Below are positions 35,183 through 44,436 of a stretch of 64,000 bases of DNA, in pieces (the first letter of the stretch is position 1; each line of letters begins with the position of its first letter). The translations under genes and the position numbers were made by a program. The notes beneath the pieces were generated by a model. The model was not told where the DNA came from. It made no database searches and saw only the letters and a program-made list of their open reading frames with translations. Origin of the DNA: CAIKMD01 sp963803265 (GTDB lineage Bacteria > Pseudomonadota > Alphaproteobacteria > ATCC43930 > CGMCC-115725); the NCBI GenBank assembly GCA_963803265.1, contig CAWDLZ010000031.1:9646-73645 (forward strand), given 5' to 3'.

Positions 35183-36901
35183 CTAGGCTTCCGGTGAAGT
35201 TGTTAATCGCCTCAATGAATTGGTCCTCATTGGTGACCTCAACCCATTCTATCTTGAGCTGGTCTTTCCACTCCTTGCTGAACGTCTCGAAGGCGATCTC
35301 AAACATTTTGGAGATGGGGTCCGTTCGTTTGAGGGCGCTGATGACGAGAACGCGGCTTAGCTCTTCGGGCGTGAGCATGATGCGGTTGGCAGGACCAATC
35401 TCGCTGATGAAAAGATTTCCGGGCGTGACTGGAAGCCGGGATACGTTCTTGCGGATGCAGAGCGGCAAGCCATCTAGGTCTAACCATTCAAGATGCGCAT
35501 CCGCGACGATCCTTATTCCTGTTTGTGACCTGCGAACGAGGTCCATGAATTCCCGTGGGAACGCCTGGCGTAATCTGGCTTGCACATCGCGGAACGCGAG
35601 TAAGCGCTTCTGCGAGCTGGGCTTATGACCGCGATAGTGCCTCCGCGAACGTCCGAACGAGCCCCGTTGTCCGGTTGATGTCGTTTGGCAGCCGCAAGAC
35701 GGCGGATACCTCCGAGACCGCGAGTGCCCCCATAGCGTAAGTCGCCAGGCCAAGCTCCTCGCTACGCACAATCACGAGGGGGTGAGGCCTCGGCCGCTGC
35801 TTCATGCCCTCACGCAAATTCGGGTCGATCCCCAGAACTGCTTGCATCGCTGCTTCGTTAGTGAGCTGAAAATTATATCCCGTTTGATGATCGAGCGCCT
35901 CGCGAGCGAGGCGGAAGCTCTTTTGCTCTTCGCGACTAAGGCCTGGGGGAAGGGACGTTTGTAGGAAGTGAGGGTAGATAGCTGGAGCAAACAGATTTAG
36001 GTCAATGGTAGGCCGAAAAATGCGCTGCATGTCGCGCTCGCCAACGCTGACCCGCTCGGAGAAAATGCTCTCCGATGTGCGTACAAGCTGATCGACATAA
36101 GGCGCAATGCCCCCGTTGATGTCCTTGAAAGGGCCGTAGATGGAATCCCCGTATCCAGCGCTCGCAAGAACCATCAGATTAGGCGTGACGCTGTTATGGC
36201 CTCCGACTTGGTAGCCGAGCTTCCGGACCGGAACCGGATCCCAGTCGGCCAGCATTTTCCGGGCGGACGCGATGTCCTCTGCGTCCACAACGTCGGGGAT
36301 GGTTTCGCAAACCTCAAGGAAGCGCTTCTGCAGCGTTTCCGGCGAGAGGTCTGCGAAGGTCAGATGCCCCCCCTTGCGCGCCACGATCGTCGCCGACACG
36401 GGCGATTGCGCCAACCACGCGTCGTAGTCGCGCAGGTTTTCCTCCTCGCCTAGCATAACGACGGCGAAAGGGATAAACACTGGTTGCGGCATTGAGCGAA
36501 TGGCCTTCGGCGACTGGCCATACCAGTTGACCGGGTTTTGGCCGGAAATCCTGCGCGCCAGCAGAGTTTTCTGACCATCTGGGGTAAGGTCGTAGATCGT
36601 TGACGGCAGTACGGCTGCATTACGGACCATCCATGCGTCGCGACACAGACTTGGCGCAAAACCTTGCATGGGCGACGCCTGCTCCGGTCGTCCATCTGGG
36701 ATAACAATGATGTAGTAGATGTGACGATCGAGTTTCAGAGCCTGCTCCTGTGCTTTGGGAGGGACCACTCTAGGGTGTGATTTGGCGCAGTTGAGCCCCC
36801 TTCCACCATCTCAAAGATTTGGCGTGCCGAGCAGCGCCTAGAACTCTGTGCCGATCCACAGGCAGCGACTAGGTTAGGAAACTAAGGTGTCTGCTTGGGG
36901 T

Positions 36902-36918
36902 CCAGGCTGTGTGGAAAC
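36902..36918 (+). repeat. Left terminal inverted repeat, IS1182-like element
   Basis: CCAGGCTGTGTGGAAAC, perfect inverted match to 38581-38597. Confidence 0.88.
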
Positions 36919-37081
36919 GTTTTTCGCTCTAAAAAAAGCGCACGCACCCGGGCGCGGTAGATCTCGATGCGACCGTCTGAGCCCATTTTGCTGCATCGAG
37001 TCAGGAATCGATCCTGGCGCAACCTCGAGCCACGCTGAGCGACCTGAACGGTCACACGGCGCGCACAACAGTACACGCTCC

Positions 37082-38539
37082 TCAAGCCCGGATCGCCGCG
37101 AGGAGCGGTTTGATCCCAACGATGTTCATCACGCGCGTGAGGTTGTAGGCGAGCACGTGCAGCGCCATCTCGGCCGCCACCTTCGGCAGCGTCTTCATCA
37201 GAAAGTGCGTCGCCCCCATCCGCATCTTCAGCGTGCCAAACGGATGCTCGACGGTTTCGCGGCGCACACGCATGGCCTGCGGGTTCTGATCGAGCCGCGT
37301 CTGCGCGGCCTCGACAACGTGTTCGTGTTCCCAGCGTTTGATGCGGCGCTCGTTGGCCGTTGTGCACTGACCCTTGAGCGGGCATGTGCGGCACGCCTTC
37401 GTCAAGTAAATCCGCATCTTCTGGCCATCCTCATCAGCGGTGAAGTGGTGTGCCAGGTTCTCGCCGGCCGGGCAGCGATAGACATCGTTTTCGGCCGAAT
37501 AAACAAAATCAGGTTTCCCAAAGCGGCCTGCCGACTTGGCGCCCGAGGTTTGCGGCTTGGGTAGTGTGACCGCGACGCCGGCCTGTTCGCATGCCAGGAT
37601 TTCCTCACCTTTAAAGTAGCCCCGATCCGCAACGACGTCCAAGTTATCGCTGCGCAGCGCAGCTTTTGCCGCCTGCGCCATCGTCGCCAGTTGCGATCTA
37701 TCCGTGCCGACGTTGATGACCTCGTGTGCGACAATCAGATGGTTCGTGGTGTCAACCGCACTTTGCACGTTGTAGGCCACCATGCCTGAGCCGCGACCGC
37801 TCGTTGCCATCGAGCGGCAATCGGGATCGGTCAGCGATATTTGCTTGTCGGGCGAAGCGAGCAATGCCTTTTCAATCGCGGCCAGCCGCTGCACTTCTTC
37901 TTCAAGCTTCGCCAGCTTTTCCTTAAGCCGCGTCTTGATCAGCAGCACCGTTTCTGACGGCTCTTCTCCTGCGGCAGTCTGGCGGTCGGCGGTGTCGAGT
38001 TGGCTCATGTAGCGCGCCACGCTCTCTTCGATCTGCTTCTGGCGGCGCTGGATCTTGCCCTGCGTGAAGTTGTTGTCGCGACTGTTCACGGCCTTGAACT
38101 TGCTGCCATCGATGGCAACGCTGGCCTTCGCCAGCAGGCCCATCTTGCGGCACAACTCAACGAATCGCACGCAAACCTTCCTGATCGCGGGACCATTGTC
38201 CTTGCGGAAGTCGGCGATGGTTTTGTGATCCGGCGCGAGCCGCCCCGTCAGCCACATCACCTCGAGATTGCGGCCAGCCTCACGCTCCAGCCGCCGGCTC
38301 GATTGGACCCGGTTGAGATAGCCGTAAATGTAGAGCTTGAGCATCGGCGAAGGATGGTACGCCGGCCGGCCGGTCGCTGCCGGATCGACGCCATCGAACC
38401 CGAGGTCGCGGAGTTCCAATGCATCGACGAACACATCGACCGCGCGAACAGGATTGCTCTCCTCCACCCAATCATCAAGGCATTCCGGCAACAGCGTCGT
38501 CTGCTGGCGATCCGCCCCTTGAATGAAACCCTTCATCAT
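37082..38539 (-). CDS. IS1182-family transposase
   Basis: 485-residue DDE transposase with the N-terminal DUF772-type helical domain (PVRAVDVFVDALELRDLGFDGV, YHPSPMLKLYIYGYLN). It continues with APDHKTIADFRKDNG, a catalytic VAIDGSKFKAVNSRDNNFTQ, a coiled region (ETVLLIKTRLKEKLAKLEEE), VVADRGYFKGEEI, a cysteine pair CRTCPLKGQC, and the C-terminal RVRRETVEHPFGTLKMRMG. Full length with no damage, so likely functional. Confidence 0.93.
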   Translation of the reverse strand: MMKGFIQGADRQQTTLLPECLDDWVEESNPVRAVDVFVDALELRDLGFDGVDPAATGRPAYHPSPMLKLYIYGYLNRVQSSRRLEREAGRNLEVMWLTGRLAPDHKTIADFRKDNGPAIRKVCVRFVELCRKMGLLAKASVAIDGSKFKAVNSRDNNFTQGKIQRRQKQIEESVARYMSQLDTADRQTAAGEEPSETVLLIKTRLKEKLAKLEEEVQRLAAIEKALLASPDKQISLTDPDCRSMATSGRGSGMVAYNVQSAVDTTNHLIVAHEVINVGTDRSQLATMAQAAKAALRSDNLDVVADRGYFKGEEILACEQAGVAVTLPKPQTSGAKSAGRFGKPDFVYSAENDVYRCPAGENLAHHFTADEDGQKMRIYLTKACRTCPLKGQCTTANERRIKRWEHEHVVEAAQTRLDQNPQAMRVRRETVEHPFGTLKMRMGATHFLMKTLPKVAAEMALHVLAYNLTRVMNIVGIKPLLAAIRA

Positions 38540-38580
38540 CCCCCCGCGTGATCCAGCAAAAGAATCATATCATCGATGGG

Positions 38581-38597
38581 GTTTCCACACAGCCTGG
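38581..38597 (-). repeat. Right terminal inverted repeat, IS1182-like element
   Basis: Plus-strand GTTTCCACACAGCCTGG, 42 bases upstream of the transposase start. Confidence 0.88.
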
Positions 38598-38701
38598 GTC
38601 GCAAGCGAAAATTCAAAATGCGTCACTCCCACCCTCCCGAATGAGCCGGACAAGTGGGTACGAATTATAGTAGCTTTGCTGCCAACATTGAGGAGGCGCT
38701 T

Positions 38702-39736
38702 ATGAAAATCGTGGTGTTCGGCCCGGATCGGCGTGTCGGCTATCTGCGCGGCGGCCAGGTCATCGATATCTCCTTGGCTTATGCCAAGTACCTTCGCGAG
38801 CATGACGGCGAGCGCTACCCTTACGGCGAAGCGGAGCGGTCGGCGCCCCCCGACCTCGCGCGCTTCATCGCCGCCGGCCCGGCCGCGCTCGAGAACGCCG
38901 AGAAGGCCGTCGATCATTTGTTCACCCGCGCGCAGACCCGCGATGGCGCCGCCGGAGAGCAACTCATCCACGACTTGGCCGACGCCGCGATTCACGCGCC
39001 GCTCCCGAATGGCGCGCGGGTCGCCTGCGCGGGCGCGAATTTCGTCGATCATGCCATCGCGATGGCGATCAAGATGCGCGGCGACAAGCCCGGCCCCACG
39101 ATCACGCCCGAGCAGGCCCGCGCCCAGCAACGGGCCGAGGGGATTCGCGGCTTCTGGAAGGTCGGCCGCGACGCGGTCGATCCCGACGGCAAGGTCATCT
39201 ATCCGTCCTGGTCGAAGCGGCTCGACTACGAGGGCGAGATCGCGATCGTCCTCGGGCGCCAAGGCAAGGACATTCGCGCGGCCGACGCGCGCTCCTATAT
39301 CTGGGGCGTCACGCTGCTCGCCGATTGGAGCATCCGCAGCCCGGCCGAGCCCAACCGCGGCAGCCGCTTCGCCACCTCGAAAAATTTCGATACCGGGTTC
39401 TCGATGGGCCCCTGCATCGCCGTGGGCGAGCTCGACCCCTTCGACGCCGAGGTCGAGACCTTCGTCAATGGCGAGCGCCGCCAGCATTACCGCACGACCG
39501 GGATGGTCTATGACTTCGCCGAATACCTCGAATATCTCTCGACCGATTTCACCTTCTATCCCGGCGACGTGATCTCGGGCGGGACCGCCGCGGGGACGGC
39601 CGCGGATTCGAGCCCGATCCTGCCCGACAAGACCCAGCCGCCCGACCGCTTCCTCAAGCCCGGCGACGTGGTCGAGATCAAGTCTCCGGTGATCGGCAGC
39701 CTCAAGGCCGAGATCGTGGCCAAGCCCGCCGCGTGA
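38702..39736 (+). CDS. Fumarylacetoacetate hydrolase (FAH) family protein
   Basis: 344 residues. The C-terminal FAH domain carries the Mg2+/Ca2+ site in LDYEGEIAIVLGRQGKDI (acid ligands) with the downstream Asp in VTLLADWSIRS and the usual FYPGDVISGGTAAG turn. Members hydrolyse C-C bonds of beta-diketo acids or act as hydratases/decarboxylases at the end of aromatic degradation. The ATG at 38702 follows GAGGAGG; an upstream in-frame codon at 38654 is not used because it has no ribosome site and lies near the IS end. Convergent with the molybdenum hydroxylase gene, five bases apart. Confidence 0.92.
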   Translation: MKIVVFGPDRRVGYLRGGQVIDISLAYAKYLREHDGERYPYGEAERSAPPDLARFIAAGPAALENAEKAVDHLFTRAQTRDGAAGEQLIHDLADAAIHAPLPNGARVACAGANFVDHAIAMAIKMRGDKPGPTITPEQARAQQRAEGIRGFWKVGRDAVDPDGKVIYPSWSKRLDYEGEIAIVLGRQGKDIRAADARSYIWGVTLLADWSIRSPAEPNRGSRFATSKNFDTGFSMGPCIAVGELDPFDAEVETFVNGERRQHYRTTGMVYDFAEYLEYLSTDFTFYPGDVISGGTAAGTAADSSPILPDKTQPPDRFLKPGDVVEIKSPVIGSLKAEIVAKPAA

Positions 39737-39741
39737 GGGGG

Positions 39742-42096
39742 CTAGCCCTGGGCCTCGCGGATCGCGCGCCAGACCCGCTCGGAGGTGGCCGGCATCTCGA
39801 TATGGCGCACGCCGAATTCGGCCAGCGCGTCGACGATGGCATTGATGACGACGGCCAGGGCGGGGGTCGTGCCGCCTTCGCCGCCGGCGCGGATGCCCAT
39901 GGGATTGGTCGGCGAGGGCACCTCGCTGATCGCGGTGCGGAAGAACGGCACCGAGTTGGCGCGCGGCATCGCGTAGTCCAGGAAGGATCCGGATAGTAAT
40001 TGTCCATCACCGGGATCGTAATGGATCGCTTCCATCAGGGCTTGGCCGATGCCCTGGGTAGCTCCACCATGGGTTTGTCCGTGCAGGATCATCGGGTTGA
40101 CCGCGCGGCCGACATCGTCGACCGCCGCGTAGCCGACGATCTCGACCGTGCCGGTCTCGCAATCGACCTCGACCTCGCAGACATGCGAGCCGTAGGGAAA
40201 GCCGCCGACATTGAATACCTGCTCGTGGGCGGAAGAAAGCGGCCCGCGCAGCGCCTCGGGCAGATCCTTGGCATCGCGCGCGGCAGCCGCGACCTCGAAT
40301 ATACCGAGCGATCGGTCGGTTCCCTTCACGGTGAAGCGCCCGGCCGCGAATTCGAGATCGTCTTCCGCCGCTTCCATGACATGGGAAGCGATCCCGCGTC
40401 CCTTAGCGACGATGTCATTGGCGGCTCGGCCCATGAGAACGCCGGCGAAGCGCATCGACCGTCCCGAATTCGAGCCGCCGCCGACGGGTACGAGATCGGT
40501 GTCGCCCGTGATCAGCTTGACGCTCTCGAAGGGCACGCCGAGCCAGTCGGTCAGCGGCTGCGCGAAGCTGGTCTCGTGACCCTGGCCGGTCGATTGCGTC
40601 CCGATCAGCACCTCGACTCGGCCTTCGGGAAGGATGCGGATCTCCGCGCGCTCATGCGGCACGCCGGTCGTGCACTCGACGTAATTGGCGACGCCGATGC
40701 CGCGCCGCTTGCCGCGCCTCAGCGCCTCGGCGCGGCGCTCGGGAAAGCCCTGCCACTCGGCCAAGCGGAGCACCCAGTCCATGACTTCTTCATAGGTGCC
40801 ATTGTCGTAAGTGAGGCCCACGGGGTTGGTGAAGGGCAGCGAAGCGGGCGGTATCAGGTTGCGGCGGCGCAGCGCCACGCGCTCGAAGCCGCATTGCCGA
40901 GCGGCAAGATCGATGAGGCGCTCCGTGACGAACATGGCTTCGGGCCGGCCGGCGCTGCGGTAGACGCTGAGCGGCGCGACATTGCTGAGCGCGGCGGAGG
41001 CGCGGAAATGCGCGGCAGCGATGCGATAGACGCTCGACATCAGCTCGACGCCCTTCATGAGCGGGACATAGGTCAAGGCGTAGGCGCCGAGATTGCAAAG
41101 ATTCGTGCTGCGAATGGCGAGGAAATTGCCCTCCGCGTCGAGCGCGAGCTCAGCGTCCACCCTTAGATCGCGTGCCTGGTTGTCGGCCAGAAACGCATCG
41201 TGGCGCTCGCAAAGCCACTTCACCGGACGGCCGAAGCGCCGCGCCGCCCAGCAGACCAGGCCATACTCCGGAGGGAAGAAGCCGCGGCCCCCGAAAGAGC
41301 CGCCGATATCGCGCGCGACGACGCGAATTTTTTCCGGCGCGACGCCCAAGACGCTGGCGAGCTCGTGCCGGTGGCGCGCGGGTCCCGGCACCCCGGCGTA
41401 AAGCGTGGTGCGCCCGGTTGCCGCATCGTGTTCGGCGACGGCGGCGCGCGGCTCCATCGGCATTGGGGCGACGCGCTGGATCCATGTGTCCAAGCGGACG
41501 ATATGGCGGGCGGTAGCGAAGCTCGCTTGCGCCGCCGCCGCGTCACCGACTTCCGCGTCGATGCCGAGATTGCCGGCAATCGATTCACAAACCAGATGCG
41601 CGCCGTCTCTCACCGCAGCGTCAGCACGGCTGGTCGCGGCGAGAGGCTCGTACTCGACCGCGACCATTTCGGCCCCGTCCTTGGCCGCGTCGGTCGTTTC
41701 CCCGATCACCATGGCGATCGCCTCGCCGAGATATCTCGCTTTGTCGGCCGGCAACAGCCAGCGCGGCGCGACGCGGCCGGGCGTTCCGTCGGGATTCTTG
41801 AGGACGAGGTCCGGCGGCGGGTTGTTGGTCGCGTGAATTGGAATGGGCTTCACCCCGTCGGCGAGAAGATCGGCGCCAGTCACGACTGCGATCACACCTG
41901 GCAGCGACATTGCGCTGCGCCCGTCGATGGCGACGATACGCGCATGTGGATGAGGCGAGCGCACCATGACGGCATGGGCCTGGCCGGTCAGGCTCATATC
42001 GTCGCTGAAGGCGCCCTTGCCAGTCAGGAGTTGGAGATCCTCCTTGCGGCGCACCGGTTGGCCGGTGCCGGTTTCCGCTGGGTTTAGTTCGGGCAA
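39742..42096 (-). CDS. Molybdenum hydroxylase large subunit (xanthine/CO dehydrogenase family)
   Basis: 784-residue molybdopterin-cytosine-dinucleotide-binding subunit. The N-terminus has RKEDLQLLTGKGAFSDDM. The active-site loop region reads SVYRSAGRPEAMFVTERLID; the cofactor-binding TQSTGQGHETSFAQ and the catalytic-Glu region GIRAGGEGGTTPA near the C-terminus are clear. The only workable start is TTG at 42096, with GGGAGGA about ten bases upstream. The medium FAD subunit and small [2Fe-2S] subunit that normally accompany it are absent here. Last gene of a minus-strand run with 42169-44817; it hydroxylates N-heterocycles, aldehydes or aromatic carbons in general. Confidence 0.92.
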   Translation of the reverse strand: MPELNPAETGTGQPVRRKEDLQLLTGKGAFSDDMSLTGQAHAVMVRSPHPHARIVAIDGRSAMSLPGVIAVVTGADLLADGVKPIPIHATNNPPPDLVLKNPDGTPGRVAPRWLLPADKARYLGEAIAMVIGETTDAAKDGAEMVAVEYEPLAATSRADAAVRDGAHLVCESIAGNLGIDAEVGDAAAAQASFATARHIVRLDTWIQRVAPMPMEPRAAVAEHDAATGRTTLYAGVPGPARHRHELASVLGVAPEKIRVVARDIGGSFGGRGFFPPEYGLVCWAARRFGRPVKWLCERHDAFLADNQARDLRVDAELALDAEGNFLAIRSTNLCNLGAYALTYVPLMKGVELMSSVYRIAAAHFRASAALSNVAPLSVYRSAGRPEAMFVTERLIDLAARQCGFERVALRRRNLIPPASLPFTNPVGLTYDNGTYEEVMDWVLRLAEWQGFPERRAEALRRGKRRGIGVANYVECTTGVPHERAEIRILPEGRVEVLIGTQSTGQGHETSFAQPLTDWLGVPFESVKLITGDTDLVPVGGGSNSGRSMRFAGVLMGRAANDIVAKGRGIASHVMEAAEDDLEFAAGRFTVKGTDRSLGIFEVAAAARDAKDLPEALRGPLSSAHEQVFNVGGFPYGSHVCEVEVDCETGTVEIVGYAAVDDVGRAVNPMILHGQTHGGATQGIGQALMEAIHYDPGDGQLLSGSFLDYAMPRANSVPFFRTAISEVPSPTNPMGIRAGGEGGTTPALAVVINAIVDALAEFGVRHIEMPATSERVWRAIREAQG

Positions 42097-42168
42097 ACGG
42101 CAAATCCTCCCAACATCACATGCTTTTTATCACGCCTCGGGGCCCGCGCCTGGCGCGCGAGCCCGCGC

Positions 42169-43365
42169 TCACAGCAACGGATCGTCGGCGGCGAGCCCCA
42201 TGCGGATTCGTCCATAGGTCAGGGCCGAGGATTCGAAATTAAGCGCGATCTGACCGGCTCCCGAATGAATGTCGCGATAGGGCATCAGGAGCGGGCAGGT
42301 TTCCAGGATCGCCTGCGCTCCGGCCTCGGCATACAGGCGGTTGACGGCTCCGACGCATAGCTTGGCGACGAAGGCGTTGTCGCGCCGGTTGCGCGCACGA
42401 AGCTCTTCCGACAGCATTGCACCCCGCCTCAACTCGGCTAGGGTTTCAATGCCGTTGCGGCGCAGCATCAGGCGCGCGGCATCGACTTCACAGGCGGATT
42501 CCGCGAGACGCAATTGCATCGAAGGCGCGTCCGCCATGGTGCCGCTCGTGGCCGGGCGGCGCCGCTTGGTGTGGGCATAATCGACGAAGCGATCGAGAAA
42601 CCCGGTCGCGACTCCGAGAACCACGGCCGCCAGCACGTAGCTGCCGCAAGAAAAGCGCGGGCAGCGATAGAGCGGGTTGGGATTCACCTTGACGCCCGGC
42701 GTCTCGCCATGGATGGCGTCGAGAAAGCGAATCGTGCGTCGCTCCGGCACGAAGATGTTCTCGGCGACGACCGATTTGCTGCCGGTCCCGGCCATGCCCA
42801 GCACGAACCAATCGTCCACGATCTCGACTTCAACGCGTGGCACGAGGCAGGTGTAAGCGGTCGGCGGGCGACCCGCACCGTCATCAACCTCGCCCAGGAG
42901 GATGCACCATTGCGCGTGGTCGATGCCGCTGAGATAGGACCATTTCCCGCTGACCCGATAGCCGCCGGGCTCGCGCACCATGCGGCCGGGCGTATAGGCC
43001 GAAGAGGCGACATGGGTGGGATGGCTGTCCCAAATCTCGCGCTGCGTCTCCTCGGGGAAACAGGCGAGCGTCAGGACGTGGGATGTGAAGACGCCGTACA
43101 CCCAAGCCGCGGAGCCGGAACCCCTGCCTATGATATCGGCGATGTCGATCATATCGACGAGTTCGCCCTCGAATCCGCCGAAGCGCTTTGGCTGCAGTAC
43201 GCGCAGGACGCCCGAGCGGTGGAATTCATCGATGATCTCTTGCGGAACGCGCCGCGCCTTGGCGCACTCGGCTTCGAGCTCCCTTGCGCGACGAGAGATT
43301 GCGTGGGCGGCGTCCAACATCGCTGTGGGGCTACCGAGCGCTGCGCCTCCTATGCCGTCGATCAC
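42169..43365 (-). CDS. Acyl-CoA dehydrogenase-like flavin-dependent monooxygenase
   Basis: 398 residues from GTG 43365 (an ATG at 43320 is the alternative; neither has a strong ribosome site). N-terminal helical domain: ISRRARELEAECAKARRVPQ, FHRSGVLRVLQPKRFGG, GRGSGSAAWVYGVFTSH; middle: GYRVSGKWSYLSGIDHAQWC and GMAGTGSKSVVAENIFVPE; C-terminal YRDIHSGAGQIALNFE. This is the HsaA/HpaB-like group D clade that hydroxylates aromatics with reduced flavin. It is a second member of the family seen at 13173. It lies between a solute-binding protein and the molybdenum hydroxylase with about 70-base gaps. Confidence 0.87.
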   Translation of the reverse strand: MIDGIGGAALGSPTAMLDAAHAISRRARELEAECAKARRVPQEIIDEFHRSGVLRVLQPKRFGGFEGELVDMIDIADIIGRGSGSAAWVYGVFTSHVLTLACFPEETQREIWDSHPTHVASSAYTPGRMVREPGGYRVSGKWSYLSGIDHAQWCILLGEVDDGAGRPPTAYTCLVPRVEVEIVDDWFVLGMAGTGSKSVVAENIFVPERRTIRFLDAIHGETPGVKVNPNPLYRCPRFSCGSYVLAAVVLGVATGFLDRFVDYAHTKRRRPATSGTMADAPSMQLRLAESACEVDAARLMLRRNGIETLAELRRGAMLSEELRARNRRDNAFVAKLCVGAVNRLYAEAGAQAILETCPLLMPYRDIHSGAGQIALNFESSALTYGRIRMGLAADDPLL

Positions 43366-43435
43366 TGCCCTCACGCCCCTCGCTCGATGGAACCCGCATC
43401 GGCCGCGCTTGGCGGCACGGCGAGCGATCGCCAAG

Positions 43436-44434
43436 TTAGGGTTTCCAGCCCTGGGCGTCCAGTTCCGCATTGACTTCGTGCAGCAGCGAGAAGTCGAACA
43501 TATCGCTCGCCGCGGCGCGTTGGTCGGCTGGGATACCGAGGAAGTCCGAGCGGTTGGCGATTTCCTGGTTTTGCACCGCGAGCGGAATGGTGCCGTCGGG
43601 CGTGGCGAGGGGCTTGCCTGCCTCGACGGCATCGAGAATCTGTTGTCGTGTCTGCGTCGGGTTGCGCTTGAACACCGTGGCGACCACGTCCTCGGGGAAG
43701 GCATCGCCCCGGCGGCGCCCCTTGATTACGGCGCGCATGAAACGCTTCGCCAGGTCGCGGTGCTGCGCCAACATCTCGTCGGAGAACACACCGCCGCCAG
43801 CGAGAAGTGCTACGCTTTCCATATTAAACAGCATTCTCGCGTTAGGCACGGCTTTCAAGCGCTCCACTTCGTCGAGAATCATGCTCGCGCCGCCGAGTGC
43901 TCCCGACAGCACGCCGGCGACGATGGCGCCGCGATTGGCCATGGGCGAAAAAATCACGGTCGAAGGATCGACACCCGCCGATTTCAACGCGGCGCGAATC
44001 GCCAGCTCGTGCGTGTCGCCACGAGTTTCGACGCCGACCTGCTTTCCTTTCAGATCGGCGATGGTCTTGACCGAGGGATCGGTGGTCCAGAGCTGGTAAG
44101 GGACGTGGTCGTTGGAGACGAGCACGATCTTAAGTTTGCCGCCCCTCAGGATCGCGGTAATCGCGATGCTGGCCGAGGTCGAGAATTGGAGGTCGCCCGA
44201 CAGCAGCGCGGGCGTGGCGGTATTGCCGCCGGCCTGGATAATCTCGGGCTCGATGCCCTCCTCGGCGAAGTACCCGCGGTCGATCGCGATGAAATACGGT
44301 GCGAAGCCCGAGACGATCCCCGTGACCGAAATCCTCATCGGGTCGGCGGCGCGAGCCGGGATCCATCCGAGAACGAGAAGCCCAAGCGCCGCGAGCGCGG
44401 CTGCTTGGATGCGGCGCTGTGCTCCACTGCGCAT
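43436..44434 (-). CDS. ABC transporter substrate-binding protein (NitT/TauT type)
   Basis: 332 residues with a signal peptide (AAALAALGLLVLGWIPARAA, AxA cleavage). Mature fold: ISVTGIVSGFAPYFIAIDRG, GYFAEEGIEPEIIQAGGNTA, IADLKGKQVGVETRGDTHEL. This is the SsuA/THI5-like class for sulfonates, nitrate, aromatic acids and similar. Its start is two bases after the stop of the RidA gene. No permease or ATPase is nearby, the same situation as at 11282. Confidence 0.9.
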   Translation of the reverse strand: MRSGAQRRIQAAALAALGLLVLGWIPARAADPMRISVTGIVSGFAPYFIAIDRGYFAEEGIEPEIIQAGGNTATPALLSGDLQFSTSASIAITAILRGGKLKIVLVSNDHVPYQLWTTDPSVKTIADLKGKQVGVETRGDTHELAIRAALKSAGVDPSTVIFSPMANRGAIVAGVLSGALGGASMILDEVERLKAVPNARMLFNMESVALLAGGGVFSDEMLAQHRDLAKRFMRAVIKGRRRGDAFPEDVVATVFKRNPTQTRQQILDAVEAGKPLATPDGTIPLAVQNQEIANRSDFLGIPADQRAAASDMFDFSLLHEVNAELDAQGWKP

Positions 44435-44436
44435 GT

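Larger units (their letters stand above)
32893..36768 (-). pseudogene. CHAT-domain (caspase-like) protein interrupted by an IS1380-family element
   Basis: Reading the minus strand, codons run from a GTG at 36768 through about 380 residues of unrecognised N-terminal sequence (begins near LDRHIYYIIVIPDGRPEQ). One base-shift near 35628 leads on into a CHAT domain that reaches NNFTGSL at 35186. The IS at 33556-35182 follows. Removing it with one CTAG copy continues in frame as VVFDGHGGHH (catalytic His) and then VLSACDTHAADR (catalytic Cys codon at 33418-33420) and LGARTVLASVFPLHA, ending at 32893. Rejoined length is about 748 residues. CHAT proteases act in prokaryotic defence and cell death; this N-terminal domain I cannot name. 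The start is uncertain (no ribosome site). Confidence 0.8.
36902..38597 (-). mobile_element. IS1182-family insertion sequence
   Basis: 1696 bases bounded by perfect 17-base inverted repeats, CCAGGCTGTGTGGAAAC at 36902-36918 and its complement at 38581-38597. One intact transposase gene. The flanking bases (GGGT before, GTCG after) do not form a target duplication, so either the duplication has diverged or the insertion was followed by rearrangement. The left end lies 133 bases upstream of the CHAT-protein start and may have displaced its promoter. Confidence 0.88.

Noticed and set aside
35130..35771. Separate gene for the CHAT domain starting inside 35771
   Set aside because: The first 50 codons of that frame are antisense-like and no start with a ribosome site exists near the overlap at 35628; a +1 frameshift of one long gene explains the data better.
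36898..38602. Target-site duplication for the IS1182-like element
   Set aside because: Bases on either side of the 17-base inverted repeats (GGGT and GTCG) do not match in any register I tried.
42097..42168. GC-rich hairpin-like sequence between the molybdenum hydroxylase and flavoprotein genes
   Set aside because: No stable stem followed by a T run; both genes are same-strand and likely co-transcribed, so not called as terminator.
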